A DNA stretch of 64,000 bases from Pseudomonas sp. BSw22131. GTDB lineage: Bacteria > Pseudomonadota > Gammaproteobacteria > Pseudomonadales > Pseudomonadaceae. Shown piece by piece: positions 7,794 through 16,788 of this stretch. Made by a program: the position numbers and the translations under genes. Where the stretch lies: the NCBI RefSeq assembly GCF_026810445.1, contig NZ_CP113949.1, positions 4,836,001 to 4,900,000 on the forward strand. Direction: 5' to 3'. The notes below the pieces were generated by a model that saw only the letters and a program-made list of their open reading frames with translations, was not told where the DNA came from and made no database searches. Within the stretch, counting starts at the first letter, position 1. Each line of letters opens with the position of its first letter.

Positions 7794-9032
7794 ATGACCT
7801 CAAAAACCCCCTCCTCCGCTCAATCAGTAGCCATTATCGGTGGCGGCCCCGCTGGCTTGATGGCGGCTGAAGTGCTGAGCCAGGCAGGTTTCAGTGTTGA
7901 GGTGTATGACGGCATGCCTTCGGTGGGGCGTAAATTTCTGCTGGCAGGCGTGGGCGGCATGAACATCACCCACTCGGAGGCTTACCCCGCGTTCGTGTCG
8001 CGCTATGCCGAACGCGCCCCCATGATCGCCCCGTTGCTGCGGGGGTTTGGTGCAGACGCGCTGTGTGAGTGGATTCATGGCTTGGGCATTGAAACCTTCG
8101 TTGGCACCTCGGGCCGGGTATTCCCCACCGACATGAAAGCCGCGCCACTGCTGCGTGCCTGGCTCAAGCGTTTGCGCGAGAGCGGCGTGGTTATCCACAC
8201 CCGGCATCGCTGGCTTGGATGGAATGCCGACGGCAGTCTGCGTATCGCACACGCCGAAAGTGAATCAGCCCATAAACCTGCGGCGACATTACTGGCATTG
8301 GGCGGGGCCAGTTGGTCCAGGCTAGGTTCTGACGGCACCTGGGTCCAACTGCTGCAGGCGCAAGGCGTAGAGATCGCAGCGTTGCAAGCTGCCAACTGTG
8401 GTTTCGAAGTGACGGCATGGAGCGAGCTGATGCGCAGCAAGTTCGGTGGCGCTCCGCTGAAAAACATCGCCATCGGCCTGGAGGGGCAAACCCTGCGACT
8501 GGGCGAATGTGTGCTCACTGAAACAGGCATCGAAGGCAGCTTGATTTACGCGTTGTCTGCGCAGATTCGTGAGGCTATCAACCAACAGGGTTCTGCCACC
8601 GTTGAGATCGATATGCTGCCTGGCAAAGCGCTCGGCGACGTACAAAAGGCCCTGAGCAAACCGCGCGGCTCGCGCTCCATGTCCAAGCACCTGCACAGTC
8701 AGCTCAACATTGATGGCGTCAAAGCCGCTTTGTTGCGCGAGTTGGCACCTCGGGAAGCGTTCGACGACCCGACGCGGCTGGCGCAGGCGATCAAGGCGCT
8801 GCCGCTGACGCTGATCAAGCCCCGCCCCATCGATGAAGCCATCAGCACCGCCGGGGGTGTGAGGTTTGAAGCCATGAACCCGCAACTCATGCTGAACGCC
8901 CTGCCCGGCGTGTTTTGCGCAGGAGAAATGATCGACTGGGAAGCGCCCACCGGCGGCTATCTGCTGACAGCATGCATGGCCAGCGGTCGAACGGCAGGCT
9001 TGGGCATAGCGCAATGGCTACGTCGTGGCTGA
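7794..9032 (+). CDS. HI0933-like FAD-dependent oxidoreductase, TIGR03862 family
   Basis: 412 residues from the ATG at 7794; an upstream in-frame start at 7710 is rejected because the Rossmann strand begins at residue 13 from this one (VAIIGGGPAGLMAAEVL, GxGxxG-type FAD site). Family marks include GVGGMNITHSE near residue 55 and a C-terminal FAD-contact region (FCAGEMIDWEAPTGGYLLTA). HI0933 relatives are flavoproteins thought to act on tRNA or unknown substrates; a reaction is not established. It stands alone in the plus direction. Confidence 0.85.
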   Translation: MTSKTPSSAQSVAIIGGGPAGLMAAEVLSQAGFSVEVYDGMPSVGRKFLLAGVGGMNITHSEAYPAFVSRYAERAPMIAPLLRGFGADALCEWIHGLGIETFVGTSGRVFPTDMKAAPLLRAWLKRLRESGVVIHTRHRWLGWNADGSLRIAHAESESAHKPAATLLALGGASWSRLGSDGTWVQLLQAQGVEIAALQAANCGFEVTAWSELMRSKFGGAPLKNIAIGLEGQTLRLGECVLTETGIEGSLIYALSAQIREAINQQGSATVEIDMLPGKALGDVQKALSKPRGSRSMSKHLHSQLNIDGVKAALLRELAPREAFDDPTRLAQAIKALPLTLIKPRPIDEAISTAGGVRFEAMNPQLMLNALPGVFCAGEMIDWEAPTGGYLLTACMASGRTAGLGIAQWLRRG

Positions 9033-9235
9033 CCCTATCCAGCAATGATCAACACGGTGTATGTCCGGCGAGGCGGTCAATTCGAAAGTTCCGAAACATC
9101 GAGATTTATTTGCCGGCACACTCATTCAGATATCACCCAGCCAGCCGATAGCAAGGGCTACATGATCCTGTTGCTGGCACTAACAAGAAAAACTTCCAGC
9201 GTAACGATTGGCAAATAGACGTTCCGGAGGTTTAG

Positions 9236-11158
9236 ATGAAAAGCTGGTTTGCAAACATCAGCGTCAACATGAAACTGGCATTGGGATTCGGCATCGTGCT
9301 GGTTTTCACGGCCATGCTGGCACTCACTGGCTGGACCAGCCTGGCAAGCCTGATCGACCGCAGTGACCGGATGAACGACATCTCGGACCTCAGCGAACAA
9401 CTGACCAAACTGCGTGTGGCACGCCTGCAATACATGCTCACCAATGGTGACGACACTGCCGCGCAAACCGTGCAGACCGCGATGGACGGTTACAAAAACC
9501 AGCAACAATCGCTGCAATCAAGTTTCTCCAACCCGCTCAACGTGAAGACGTTGACCGCTTTGTCGGAACAGATCGCGAGCTATCAGACATCCTTCAGCAG
9601 AATGCGGGAAGGGTACCGCGTCAGCGCCACCGTTCGGGCCGAGATGGGCGTGAACGCGCTCAAGGCTGCTGAGCTGATCGCAGCGATCAACGATGACGTC
9701 CTGCGCCTTGATCCGACCGACGAACAGCGTTTCGCGAAGTATCAGGCCATCCTCAAGGCCAAAGAAGACTTGATGCTGGTCCGTTACGAAGTGCGCGGCT
9801 ACACCGCCAGCCCGAACGCCAAGACCGAAGAAGCGGCGATGCTCCAGCTCGGCACCGCGATCAAGGACATCGCTCCGCTCAGCGCTGCTTTTTCCGATAC
9901 ACAGACTGACCGGATCAAACAGCTGGAATCGGCACTGCTTGCCTACCGCACTTCGGTGCAGGGCTTCCAGACGGCCAACGCTCAGATCGTTGCGGCGCGC
10001 ACCGAAATGACCGATCAAGGCAGCGCCATCGTCAAACTCAACGCAGGGCTGCACGACATCCAAAAGAACCTGCGCGACGCCGATAGCAGCAGCGCACGGA
10101 CCATGCAGATTGCCGGCACCTTGCTGGCGCTGATCTTCGGTGCTTTGGCGGCGTTGATCATTACTCGACAGATCACTCGCCCACTTCAAGAAACACTGGC
10201 TGTGGTAGACCGCATTGCTTCCGGCGATCTGTCGCATTCCATGGTTGTTACCCGCCGCGACGAACTCGGCGTATTGCAGCAAGGCATTCAGCGGATGGGG
10301 GCCACCTTGCGCGAGCTGATTGGCGGCATTCGTGACAGCGTGACGCAAATCGCCAGCGCCGCCGAAGAGCTGTCGGCCGTGACCGAACAGACCAGCGCCG
10401 GGGTTAACAGCCAGAAGGTCGAGACTGATCAGGTGGCCACCGCGATGCACGAGATGACCGCCACCGTGCAGGAGGTTGCGCGCAACGCCGAGCAGGCGTC
10501 GGTTGCTGCATCGGCAGCGGATCAACAGGCCCGCGAAGGTGACAAAGTGGTCGGTGAGGCCATCGCACAGATCGAAAAGCTGGCCGCAGAAGTGGGTCGT
10601 TCTTCAGAAGCGATGACCCTGCTGGAGCAGGAAAGCGACAAGATTGGCAAAGTCATGGACGTTATCAAGGCAGTCGCCCAGCAAACCAATCTGTTGGCGC
10701 TCAACGCAGCCATTGAGGCCGCACGCGCTGGCGAAGCCGGTCGTGGCTTTGCGGTGGTGGCCGATGAGGTTCGGGGCCTTGCCCAGCGGACCCAGCAATC
10801 GACCGAAGAGATCGAAGGCTTGGTTGCCGGCTTGCAAAACGGCACCCGCCAAGTCTCCGATATCATGTTAAGCAGCCGGACACTGACCGACAGCAGCGTC
10901 CAGTTGACTCGCAAGGCAGGCTCGTCGCTGGAAAGCATTACCCTGACCGTGTCCAACATTCAGGCGATGAACCAGCAGATTGCCGCCGCTGCGGAGCAAC
11001 AAAGCTCTGTGGCAGATGAAATCAGCCGAAGCATCATCAACGTGCGCGACGTGTCTGAACAGACCGCTGCCGCCAGCGAAGAAACCGCCGCCTCAAGCGT
11101 CGAACTTGCCCGCCTGGGCAATCAATTGCAGATGCTGGTCAGCCACTTCAAGGTCTGA
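9236..11158 (+). CDS. Methyl-accepting chemotaxis protein with HBM sensor domain
   Basis: 640 residues. One membrane helix (about 11-33), a periplasmic helical region of some 250 residues, a second helix (about 289-309, [19 protein letters not shown]), a HAMP domain, and the cytoplasmic hairpin with the invariant tip ([20 protein letters not shown], about 483-502). The long all-helical periplasmic part matches the helical bimodular HBM type found in P. putida McpS, which senses TCA-cycle acids such as malate and succinate; the ligand here is inferred from architecture only. The last residues (LVSHFKV) carry no CheR-tethering pentapeptide. GGAGG lies six bases before the ATG. Stands alone. Confidence 0.92.
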   Translation: MKSWFANISVNMKLALGFGIVLVFTAMLALTGWTSLASLIDRSDRMNDISDLSEQLTKLRVARLQYMLTNGDDTAAQTVQTAMDGYKNQQQSLQSSFSNPLNVKTLTALSEQIASYQTSFSRMREGYRVSATVRAEMGVNALKAAELIAAINDDVLRLDPTDEQRFAKYQAILKAKEDLMLVRYEVRGYTASPNAKTEEAAMLQLGTAIKDIAPLSAAFSDTQTDRIKQLESALLAYRTSVQGFQTANAQIVAARTEMTDQGSAIVKLNAGLHDIQKNLRDADSSSARTMQIAGTLLALIFGALAALIITRQITRPLQETLAVVDRIASGDLSHSMVVTRRDELGVLQQGIQRMGATLRELIGGIRDSVTQIASAAEELSAVTEQTSAGVNSQKVETDQVATAMHEMTATVQEVARNAEQASVAASAADQQAREGDKVVGEAIAQIEKLAAEVGRSSEAMTLLEQESDKIGKVMDVIKAVAQQTNLLALNAAIEAARAGEAGRGFAVVADEVRGLAQRTQQSTEEIEGLVAGLQNGTRQVSDIMLSSRTLTDSSVQLTRKAGSSLESITLTVSNIQAMNQQIAAAAEQQSSVADEISRSIINVRDVSEQTAAASEETAASSVELARLGNQLQMLVSHFKV

Positions 11159-11172
11159 TCAAACACCCGTCT

Positions 11173-11192
11173 CCGGGCCTCGACAGGCCCGG
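11173..11192. terminator. Inverted repeat after the chemoreceptor gene, possible terminator
   Basis: CCGGGCCT-CGAC-AGGCCCGG perfect 8-base stem 15 bases after the stop codon; only a short T run follows, so termination may be weak. The rest of the gap up to 11445 shows nothing else definite. Confidence 0.55.
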
Positions 11193-11445
11193 TGCAGGTT
11201 TCCCCGCTTTATCCCTCAGCGCTTTTTCTGACTTGCTCCCGATTGGCTAATTCTTTTGGGGGATTGCGCAGGCGCGTCGCCTTTTAGAAAATCCTCCCCG
11301 ATACAGCTTTCAACGCCTCCCCCAACGCATACCGCCCTGGTCAGACAATTAAGGGATTTACTCGTCGCCCATTTGCCACATACTGCCCGCGCTCGTCTTT
11401 GTCTTCATTTTTAGAATCATCTTCATCATTGTCAGGTTCATATTC

Positions 11446-12237
11446 GTGAAAAAAATCATTCCGCTGTTGTTGTCCGCTGCCATCGGTTTCGCGCCTGCTG
11501 CCTTCGCCAAAGCCGTCGCCACCCCCGCTCCCGTGCAACTGATCGTGCTCAGCTCGGGCGGTGTCATGAGCGCTTTCCAAGCCATCACCCCGGATTACGA
11601 ACAGCGCGTTGGCGTCAAGCTGCTGGCCGAAGCTGCGCCGTCCATGGGCGCGACGCCGCAGACAATCCCCAATCGGTTGGCGCGCCGCGAACCTGCCGAC
11701 GTGGTGCTGATGGTGAGTTCTGCGCTGGACAAGTTAATCAAGGATGGTCAAGTCGACCCAAAAACCCGCGTGGACATTGGTAAGTCCTACATCGCCATGG
11801 CTGTCCGTCACGGCGCGCCGAAGCCTGATATCAGCACCATGGAGGCGTTCAAGCAAACCCTGTTAAACGCCAAAAGCATCGCTTATTCCGACAGCGCCAG
11901 CGGGGTTTACCTGTCACGTGTGCTGTTCAATCAGATGCACATCGCCGACCGCATCAAGGACAGGAGCCAGATGATCGCGGCGCTTCCGGTGGGAGAATCC
12001 GTTGCGCGGGGCGAGGCAGAAATAGGCTTTCAGCAATTGAGCGAATTGAAGCCGGTAGAGGGCATCGACATTATCGGTCTGATCCCAGATCAGGCTCAGC
12101 AGATGACCCTTTACTCGGCAGGCGTCGTCAGCCAGAGCAAACACCCGGAGCAGGCCAAGGCACTTGTCGACTTTTTGGGATCAGGCGCAGCAGCACCGGC
12201 GATTAAAAACAGCGGGCTAGATCCAATCGCCAAGTAA
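11446..12237 (+). CDS. Periplasmic substrate-binding protein, ModA-like
   Basis: 263 residues starting at a GTG (11446). Signal peptide MKKIIPLLLSAAIGFAPAAFA with an AFA cleavage site. The mature part has the extracellular solute-binding fold of the molybdate/ModA group: VQLIVLSSGGVMSAFQAI at the first strand, ADVVLMVSSALDKL, and YSDSASGVYLS before the second lobe. No permease or ATPase gene follows, so it is an orphan. Members of this orphan set occur widely in proteobacteria without a known ligand; molybdate binding should not be assumed. Confidence 0.85.
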   Translation: MKKIIPLLLSAAIGFAPAAFAKAVATPAPVQLIVLSSGGVMSAFQAITPDYEQRVGVKLLAEAAPSMGATPQTIPNRLARREPADVVLMVSSALDKLIKDGQVDPKTRVDIGKSYIAMAVRHGAPKPDISTMEAFKQTLLNAKSIAYSDSASGVYLSRVLFNQMHIADRIKDRSQMIAALPVGESVARGEAEIGFQQLSELKPVEGIDIIGLIPDQAQQMTLYSAGVVSQSKHPEQAKALVDFLGSGAAAPAIKNSGLDPIAK

Positions 12238-12265
12238 AACCCGGACCGCGGTTCGCCAACAGACT

Positions 12266-12341
12266 CTGTAGGCGCGAATTCATTCGCGGGGCGTCGGTTC
12301 TGACTCAATTCGAACGACGCTTCGCCAACAAGTTGGGGCAG
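12266..12341. repeat. REP-like intergenic repeat
   Basis: CTGTAGGCGCGAATTCATTCGCGG at one end and CGCCAACAAGTTGGGGCAG at the other, the same two half-units as the copy at 4265, in the gap between the binding-protein gene and the phosphodiesterase gene. Confidence 0.7.
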
Positions 12342-12353
12342 TTCAGAGGACGA

Positions 12354-12815
12354 TCAGGTCAGCGACAGCTCGATCAACTCGCCTCGCACAGCCATGCCTT
12401 CGACATGCAACACGCCCACCGTAATCGGCAGCTTGAAGCGGCGCGGTCCAGCGCTGCCGGGGTTGATGAACAGCACGCCGTCCCGGTGCTGCTGAAGTGG
12501 CTTGTGCGAATGCCCGGTGACGACCACCCGCACGTCTTGCGCCAACATCTTAGGCACGTCCGCCAGAATATGCGTGACGTAAATAGCCACTTCGCCTGCT
12601 CGCAGCGTGGCCTCGAAGGGCACATCCGCAGCCCAGGCGTCATCCTTGTCGTTATTGCCACGCACGACAGTCAACGGCGCAATCAGCCGCAGTGCTTCGA
12701 GGATCTCGGGCTTGCCGATGTCCCCCGCGTGGACGATGTGGTCGCACCCGTGCAAGGCTTCCAGTGCTTGCGGCCTTAGCAGGCCGTGGGTGTCAGAGAT
12801 CAATCCGATTTTCAT
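12354..12815 (-). CDS. YfcE/MJ0936-type metallophosphoesterase
   Basis: 153 residues with the calcineurin-like phosphodiesterase signature in order: ISDTHG (residues 6-11), HAGDIG, VRGNND and the GHSHKP near 95, all metal ligands. The small size and INPGSAGPRR loop match the YfcE-type single-domain enzymes, which hydrolyse phosphodiesters such as bis-pNPP in vitro; the physiological substrate is unknown. Its ATG overlaps the stop of the upstream MFS gene by 4 bases (ATGA), so the two genes are translationally coupled. Confidence 0.9.
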   Translation of the reverse strand: MKIGLISDTHGLLRPQALEALHGCDHIVHAGDIGKPEILEALRLIAPLTVVRGNNDKDDAWAADVPFEATLRAGEVAIYVTHILADVPKMLAQDVRVVVTGHSHKPLQQHRDGVLFINPGSAGPRRFKLPITVGVLHVEGMAVRGELIELSLT

Positions 12816-14023
12816 GAGCGCTGATTGGCCTGTGCAGGGGAAGTGCGCGCCTGCACGCGCTTCATGCTGATCATTGCCAAGAGGGCAATGACCGCCACCA
12901 GCGATGCAAAAAACTCCCCCACATGCCGCAAGCCAAACGCGTGGACGCTAAATCCGACAGCGATCACCGGCACGGAAATCGAGATGTACATCACCACAAA
13001 ATACGCGGAGGTCACGGCAGCCTTGTGGTCCGGTGGGCTGTTGGCGCTTACCGCGCCCATGCCTGCCCGAAAAATCATGCCCTGCCCCATGCCCGCGATG
13101 AAGCCTGCCAACCCCAACAGCAGCAACTGCTCGGTGGCAATGCTCAGACCCAGACACATCACGCCGACGATCAGCGCCAGACATCCCAGCGTCATGTGCC
13201 GCTGCGGTGGCAGCCATTGCAGCGCAGCCTGGCCTATGATCGAGGCGACAAAGAACAGTCCGATCACCGCCCCGATCAACAAACCGCTGCTCTGGCCCAT
13301 CAGCTGGATCATCACCGACGGCACCATGCAGGTGAACAGGCCGACAACGCTGAACCCCGCAAGCCCCGCAATGGAAGCCGAAATGAACACACTGCGCACC
13401 GAAGGCGGAATAGACAGCTTTTGGATACTCAATCGCAGCGTGGGTGGGCGGGTAACCGTCTCCCGGGCAAGAAGAACGCCCACTGCCGCCAATAACAAGA
13501 AGGCCAGATGCACGTAGAAAATAAGGTGCAGAGGATCAGGTAAATGCTGCGAGGTCAGGCCAGCCAACAGCGGACCCAGGCCCAGCCCCAACATGTTTGC
13601 GGCGGTGGCGATCAGCGTGGCGCGCTTGCTCCAGCGTTCGGGCGCAAGCTCAATCACCGCGACGGTGGCAGTACCGGTCATGATTCCGGCGGAAAACCCT
13701 GAAAACAGTCGCCCGATCAGCAGACCGCCAATCGAGTCGGTGTACAGGAAAATCACCGCGCTGATCGCGCCCATCAACAATCCGGCGCCCAACAGAGGCC
13801 TGCGCCCCAACTGATCGGACCAACTGCCGACAGCCAACAACGCGGCAATCACGCCCGCTGCGTAAATAGAAAAAATGATCGTCACCCAGCTCGCATCGAA
13901 ACCCAGGTGCTGCTGATAAATGGCGTAAAGCGGCGTAGGCAGCGTCGTGCCCAGCATGGCGATCAACAGTGCACACGCCACCAGAATGAAGTCGCGTGTC
14001 GAAGATGATGCAGCCTGGGTCAT
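12812..14023 (-). CDS. MFS transporter (12-TM drug/metabolite efflux type)
   Basis: 403 residues from the ATG at 14023 (MTQAASSSTRD); an in-frame start at 14059 would add 12 polar residues. Twelve hydrophobic segments can be followed; the loop 2-3 motif appears as GSWSDQLGRRPLLGAG, the MFS signature with D, G and R-R, and IAGMGQGMIFRAG lies in the second half. Probably an inner-membrane proton-coupled exporter; the substrate is not predictable. It overlaps the phosphodiesterase gene downstream and is divergent from a LacI-family gene 277 bases away, which may regulate it. Confidence 0.87.
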   Translation of the reverse strand: MTQAASSSTRDFILVACALLIAMLGTTLPTPLYAIYQQHLGFDASWVTIIFSIYAAGVIAALLAVGSWSDQLGRRPLLGAGLLMGAISAVIFLYTDSIGGLLIGRLFSGFSAGIMTGTATVAVIELAPERWSKRATLIATAANMLGLGLGPLLAGLTSQHLPDPLHLIFYVHLAFLLLAAVGVLLARETVTRPPTLRLSIQKLSIPPSVRSVFISASIAGLAGFSVVGLFTCMVPSVMIQLMGQSSGLLIGAVIGLFFVASIIGQAALQWLPPQRHMTLGCLALIVGVMCLGLSIATEQLLLLGLAGFIAGMGQGMIFRAGMGAVSANSPPDHKAAVTSAYFVVMYISISVPVIAVGFSVHAFGLRHVGEFFASLVAVIALLAMISMKRVQARTSPAQANQRS

Positions 14024-14300
14024 GGGATCGCCCTGAGAACGGATAAAGAATTCGCCCATTATCCGCCGATGTCAGCGCGGTTCTGGAAACAAAATTACAC
14101 ACCCGCATTGACCCATCGACAAACCTGTAGGTTCACCTGGTGGGTTGCCCCACCCGGATCGCCCGATTACACCGATGAAAACGATGACACTTCAGAGTTG
14201 CCAGAAGGCGACTCACCACCTGCGCGTGCTAGCCTTACGCAACAACATAACGAAAGTGACTGTCCGGCATGTTATTTCGATTACAGGCAGCCAGCCGCCC

Positions 14301-15317
14301 ATGAGTAAAAAAACCCCTGTCACCATTTCCGACATCGCACGGCGCGTGAACATGACGCCGGTGACGGTTTCCCGTGCGCTGAACAAGCCTGATCTGGTCA
14401 AACCCGCCACCCTGGCACGCATTCTGGAGGTTGCGCAGGAGCTCGATTACGTCCCAAATGCCTTTGCGCGCAGTCTCAAGCGCAGTGAGAGCATGATCAT
14501 CGGTGTGATCACCGCCTCGGTCGACAACCCGTTTTACAGCGAGATGATCAAAGCCATTTCCCGCGAAGCTAAAAAGCATGGCTACACCATCATGCTGGTC
14601 GACACCGATGGCTCGGAAGAGCTGGAAAACAAAGCGGTCGACACGCTGCTGAGCTATCGCGTGGCAGGGATCGTGCTGTCGCCGGTTTCAGACGAACCTG
14701 ATTACCGACCGCCGTACCTGAACCGCCTGAGTAACGGCGACATGCCGGTGGTGCAACTGGACCGGGCCCTGAAAGACAGTCCGTTCAGCCATGTGGTGCT
14801 GGATAACTATCACAGCGGCCTGAAAGGCGCGCGTTATCTGTTGGCGCAAAACCCGCAGATGCAACGCCTGCTGGTGCTGACGGGCCCTGCGCATTCACGC
14901 ATCTCCGAAGAGCGCCTCAAGGGCGTAAAAGCGGCGCTGGCCGAACGCGGGAAGCCGGTACATCTGGATGTGTTCGCCGGGGACTACACCCTGGAACCGT
15001 CGTACCAGAACACGCTGCGCTACCTGCGCGAACAGCGCAGGCCCGACGCGATCTTCGGTTTCAATCAGTTGATCACCCTGGGCGCGATGAAAGCCCTGCG
15101 CGACCAGAACATCGGCTTTGAGACCGTCACCCTCTGCGGCATCGACCGTCTGCCGTTCGGCGATATCTTTGGCATCCCGATCGCCTGCATCGCCCACGAT
15201 GCGTCATTGGCGGGGAGCAGTGCCGTGCGAATGTTGCTTGAGCGGATTCAGGACCGGACTCTGCCAAAGAGCAAAGTGGTGATCGTCGGCGAACTGGAAA
15301 ACGGCGCGAGCCTTTGA
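14301..15317 (+). CDS. LacI-family transcriptional regulator (GntR/GntH-like)
   Basis: 338 residues from the ATG at 14301, which places the helix-turn-helix at the N-terminus (TISDIARRVNMTPVTVSRALN, with the hinge at about residues 50-60). Upstream in-frame starts would put 52 unrelated residues before it. The effector domain is a periplasmic-binding fold (IIGVITASVDNPFYSEMI; VVQLDRALKDSPFSHVVLDN). Closest in style to the gluconate-type LacI repressors, but no sugar genes adjoin. The neighbour across the divergent gap is an MFS transporter; the next plus-strand gene is a thiolase. Confidence 0.88.
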   Translation: MSKKTPVTISDIARRVNMTPVTVSRALNKPDLVKPATLARILEVAQELDYVPNAFARSLKRSESMIIGVITASVDNPFYSEMIKAISREAKKHGYTIMLVDTDGSEELENKAVDTLLSYRVAGIVLSPVSDEPDYRPPYLNRLSNGDMPVVQLDRALKDSPFSHVVLDNYHSGLKGARYLLAQNPQMQRLLVLTGPAHSRISEERLKGVKAALAERGKPVHLDVFAGDYTLEPSYQNTLRYLREQRRPDAIFGFNQLITLGAMKALRDQNIGFETVTLCGIDRLPFGDIFGIPIACIAHDASLAGSSAVRMLLERIQDRTLPKSKVVIVGELENGASL

Positions 15318-15451
15318 CCGCGCGACAAAGGGGCTAAAGATCCCGATGCATTCATGCCACCATGTCGGCCCTTGAATACGCACCCCGGCATGCTGCCATT
15401 ACGCGCAGCCAATGCCCTGGCGCGAGACCAATAACAGTGAGGATTCGTACC

Positions 15452-16630
15452 ATGCAAGACGTCGTAATCGTTGCCGCTACCCGCACCGCGGTCGGCAGTT
15501 TCCAAGGCTCTCTGGCGAATATTCCTGCCGTTGATCTGGGCGCTGCGGTCATCCGCGAACTGCTGGCTCAAACCGGTCTGGACGGGGCTCAGGTCGATGA
15601 AGTGATCATGGGCCAGGTGCTGACCGCAGGCGCTGGCCAAAATCCTGCGCGCCAGGCAGCGATCAAAGCAGGACTGCCATTTACGGTACCTGCCATGACC
15701 CTGAACAAGGTCTGCGGATCAGGCCTCAAAGCCTTGCATCTGGCGACCCAGGCGATTCGCTGCGGGGACGCAGAGATCATCATCGCCGGCGGTCAGGAAA
15801 ACATGAGCCTGTCCAATTACGTGATGCCGGGCGCGCGCACCGGTCTGCGCATGGGCCATGCAACGATGATAGACACGATGATCAGTGACGGTTTGTGGGA
15901 TGCGTTCAACGACTTTCACATGGGGATCACGGCCGAAAACCTGTCGGAAAAGTACGACATCAGCCGTGAGGCGCAAGACGCCTTCGCCGCGGCGTCGCAA
16001 CAGAAAGCAACCGCCGCGATTGAGGCCGGTCGTTTCATCGAAGAAATCACTCCCATCCTGATTCCTCAGCGCAAAGGCGATCCGCTGTCCTTCGCCACGG
16101 ACGAACAGCCGCGCGCGGGCACGACCGCTGAATCTCTGGGCAAGCTTAAACCCGCGTTCAAGAAAGACGGCACCGTGACCGCAGGCAACGCTTCGTCGCT
16201 GAACGATGGCGCCGCGGCGGTAATCCTGATGAGCGCTGCGAAAGCTCAAGCGTTGGGCTTGCCAGTACTGGCACGCATCGCAGCGTATGCCAATGCCGGC
16301 GTCGACCCTGCAATCATGGGCATTGGCCCGGTGAGCGCGACACGTCGATGCCTGGACAAGGCAGGCTGGTCACTTGCCGACCTGGACTTGATCGAAGCCA
16401 ACGAAGCCTTCGCCGCACAATCGCTGTCGGTCGGCAAAGAGCTGGGTTGGGACATGAACAAGGTCAACGTCAATGGCGGTGCAATCGCCTTGGGCCACCC
16501 GATAGGTGCATCGGGCTGCCGCGTGCTGGTGACGTTGCTCCACGAGATGATCAAGCGCGATGCGAAAAAAGGCCTGGCCACCCTGTGCATAGGCGGCGGC
16601 CAGGGCGTGGCGCTGGCGCTCGCCCGGTAA
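15452..16630 (+). CDS. Acetyl-CoA C-acetyltransferase (thiolase)
   Basis: 392 residues from the ATG at 15452 with GTGAGGA upstream; an in-frame start 90 bases earlier is rejected because [17 protein letters not shown] is the standard thiolase beginning. Catalytic residues are visible: Cys88 in NKVCGSGLK, His349 in GHPIGASG and the second Cys in CIGGGQG. It condenses two acetyl-CoA to acetoacetyl-CoA or runs the reverse step in ketone-body or amino-acid breakdown. No CoA-transferase or dehydrogenase gene is adjacent, so the pathway (atoB- or phbA-like) is uncertain. Confidence 0.93.
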   Translation: MQDVVIVAATRTAVGSFQGSLANIPAVDLGAAVIRELLAQTGLDGAQVDEVIMGQVLTAGAGQNPARQAAIKAGLPFTVPAMTLNKVCGSGLKALHLATQAIRCGDAEIIIAGGQENMSLSNYVMPGARTGLRMGHATMIDTMISDGLWDAFNDFHMGITAENLSEKYDISREAQDAFAAASQQKATAAIEAGRFIEEITPILIPQRKGDPLSFATDEQPRAGTTAESLGKLKPAFKKDGTVTAGNASSLNDGAAAVILMSAAKAQALGLPVLARIAAYANAGVDPAIMGIGPVSATRRCLDKAGWSLADLDLIEANEAFAAQSLSVGKELGWDMNKVNVNGGAIALGHPIGASGCRVLVTLLHEMIKRDAKKGLATLCIGGGQGVALALAR

Positions 16631-16640
16631 ACCAGAAAAC

Positions 16641-16765
16641 CCCTTGGAGCCAACTTGTTGGCGAAGCGATCTGACGGTGTGACCACGATCCGACGCCTCG
16701 CGAATGAATTCGCTCCTACAGATTCAGTGCTCGACAGGACTCTGCAGAAGCTAACTTGTTGGCGA
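16641..16765. repeat. REP-like repeat pair
   Basis: A full unit at 16641-16721 (GGAGCCAACTTGTTGGCG ... CGAATGAATTCGCTCCTACAG) followed at 16741-16765 by a partial second unit (GCTAACTTGTTGGCGA). Lies between the convergent thiolase and mgtA genes. Confidence 0.75.
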
Positions 16766-16788
16766 TTGCGGTTAAAGCACGCCTCTCC

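Noticed and set aside
9121..9160. GCCGATAG at 9144 upstream of the chemoreceptor, resembling the -10 of a sigma-28 (FliA) promoter
   Set aside because: The expected -35 at the right distance reads TTCAGATA, far from TAAAGTTT, so the match is half a promoter only.
11446..12237. Molybdate transporter operon
   Set aside because: Only the binding-protein-like gene is present; no modB or modC follows, and a repeat and an unrelated gene on the other strand come next.
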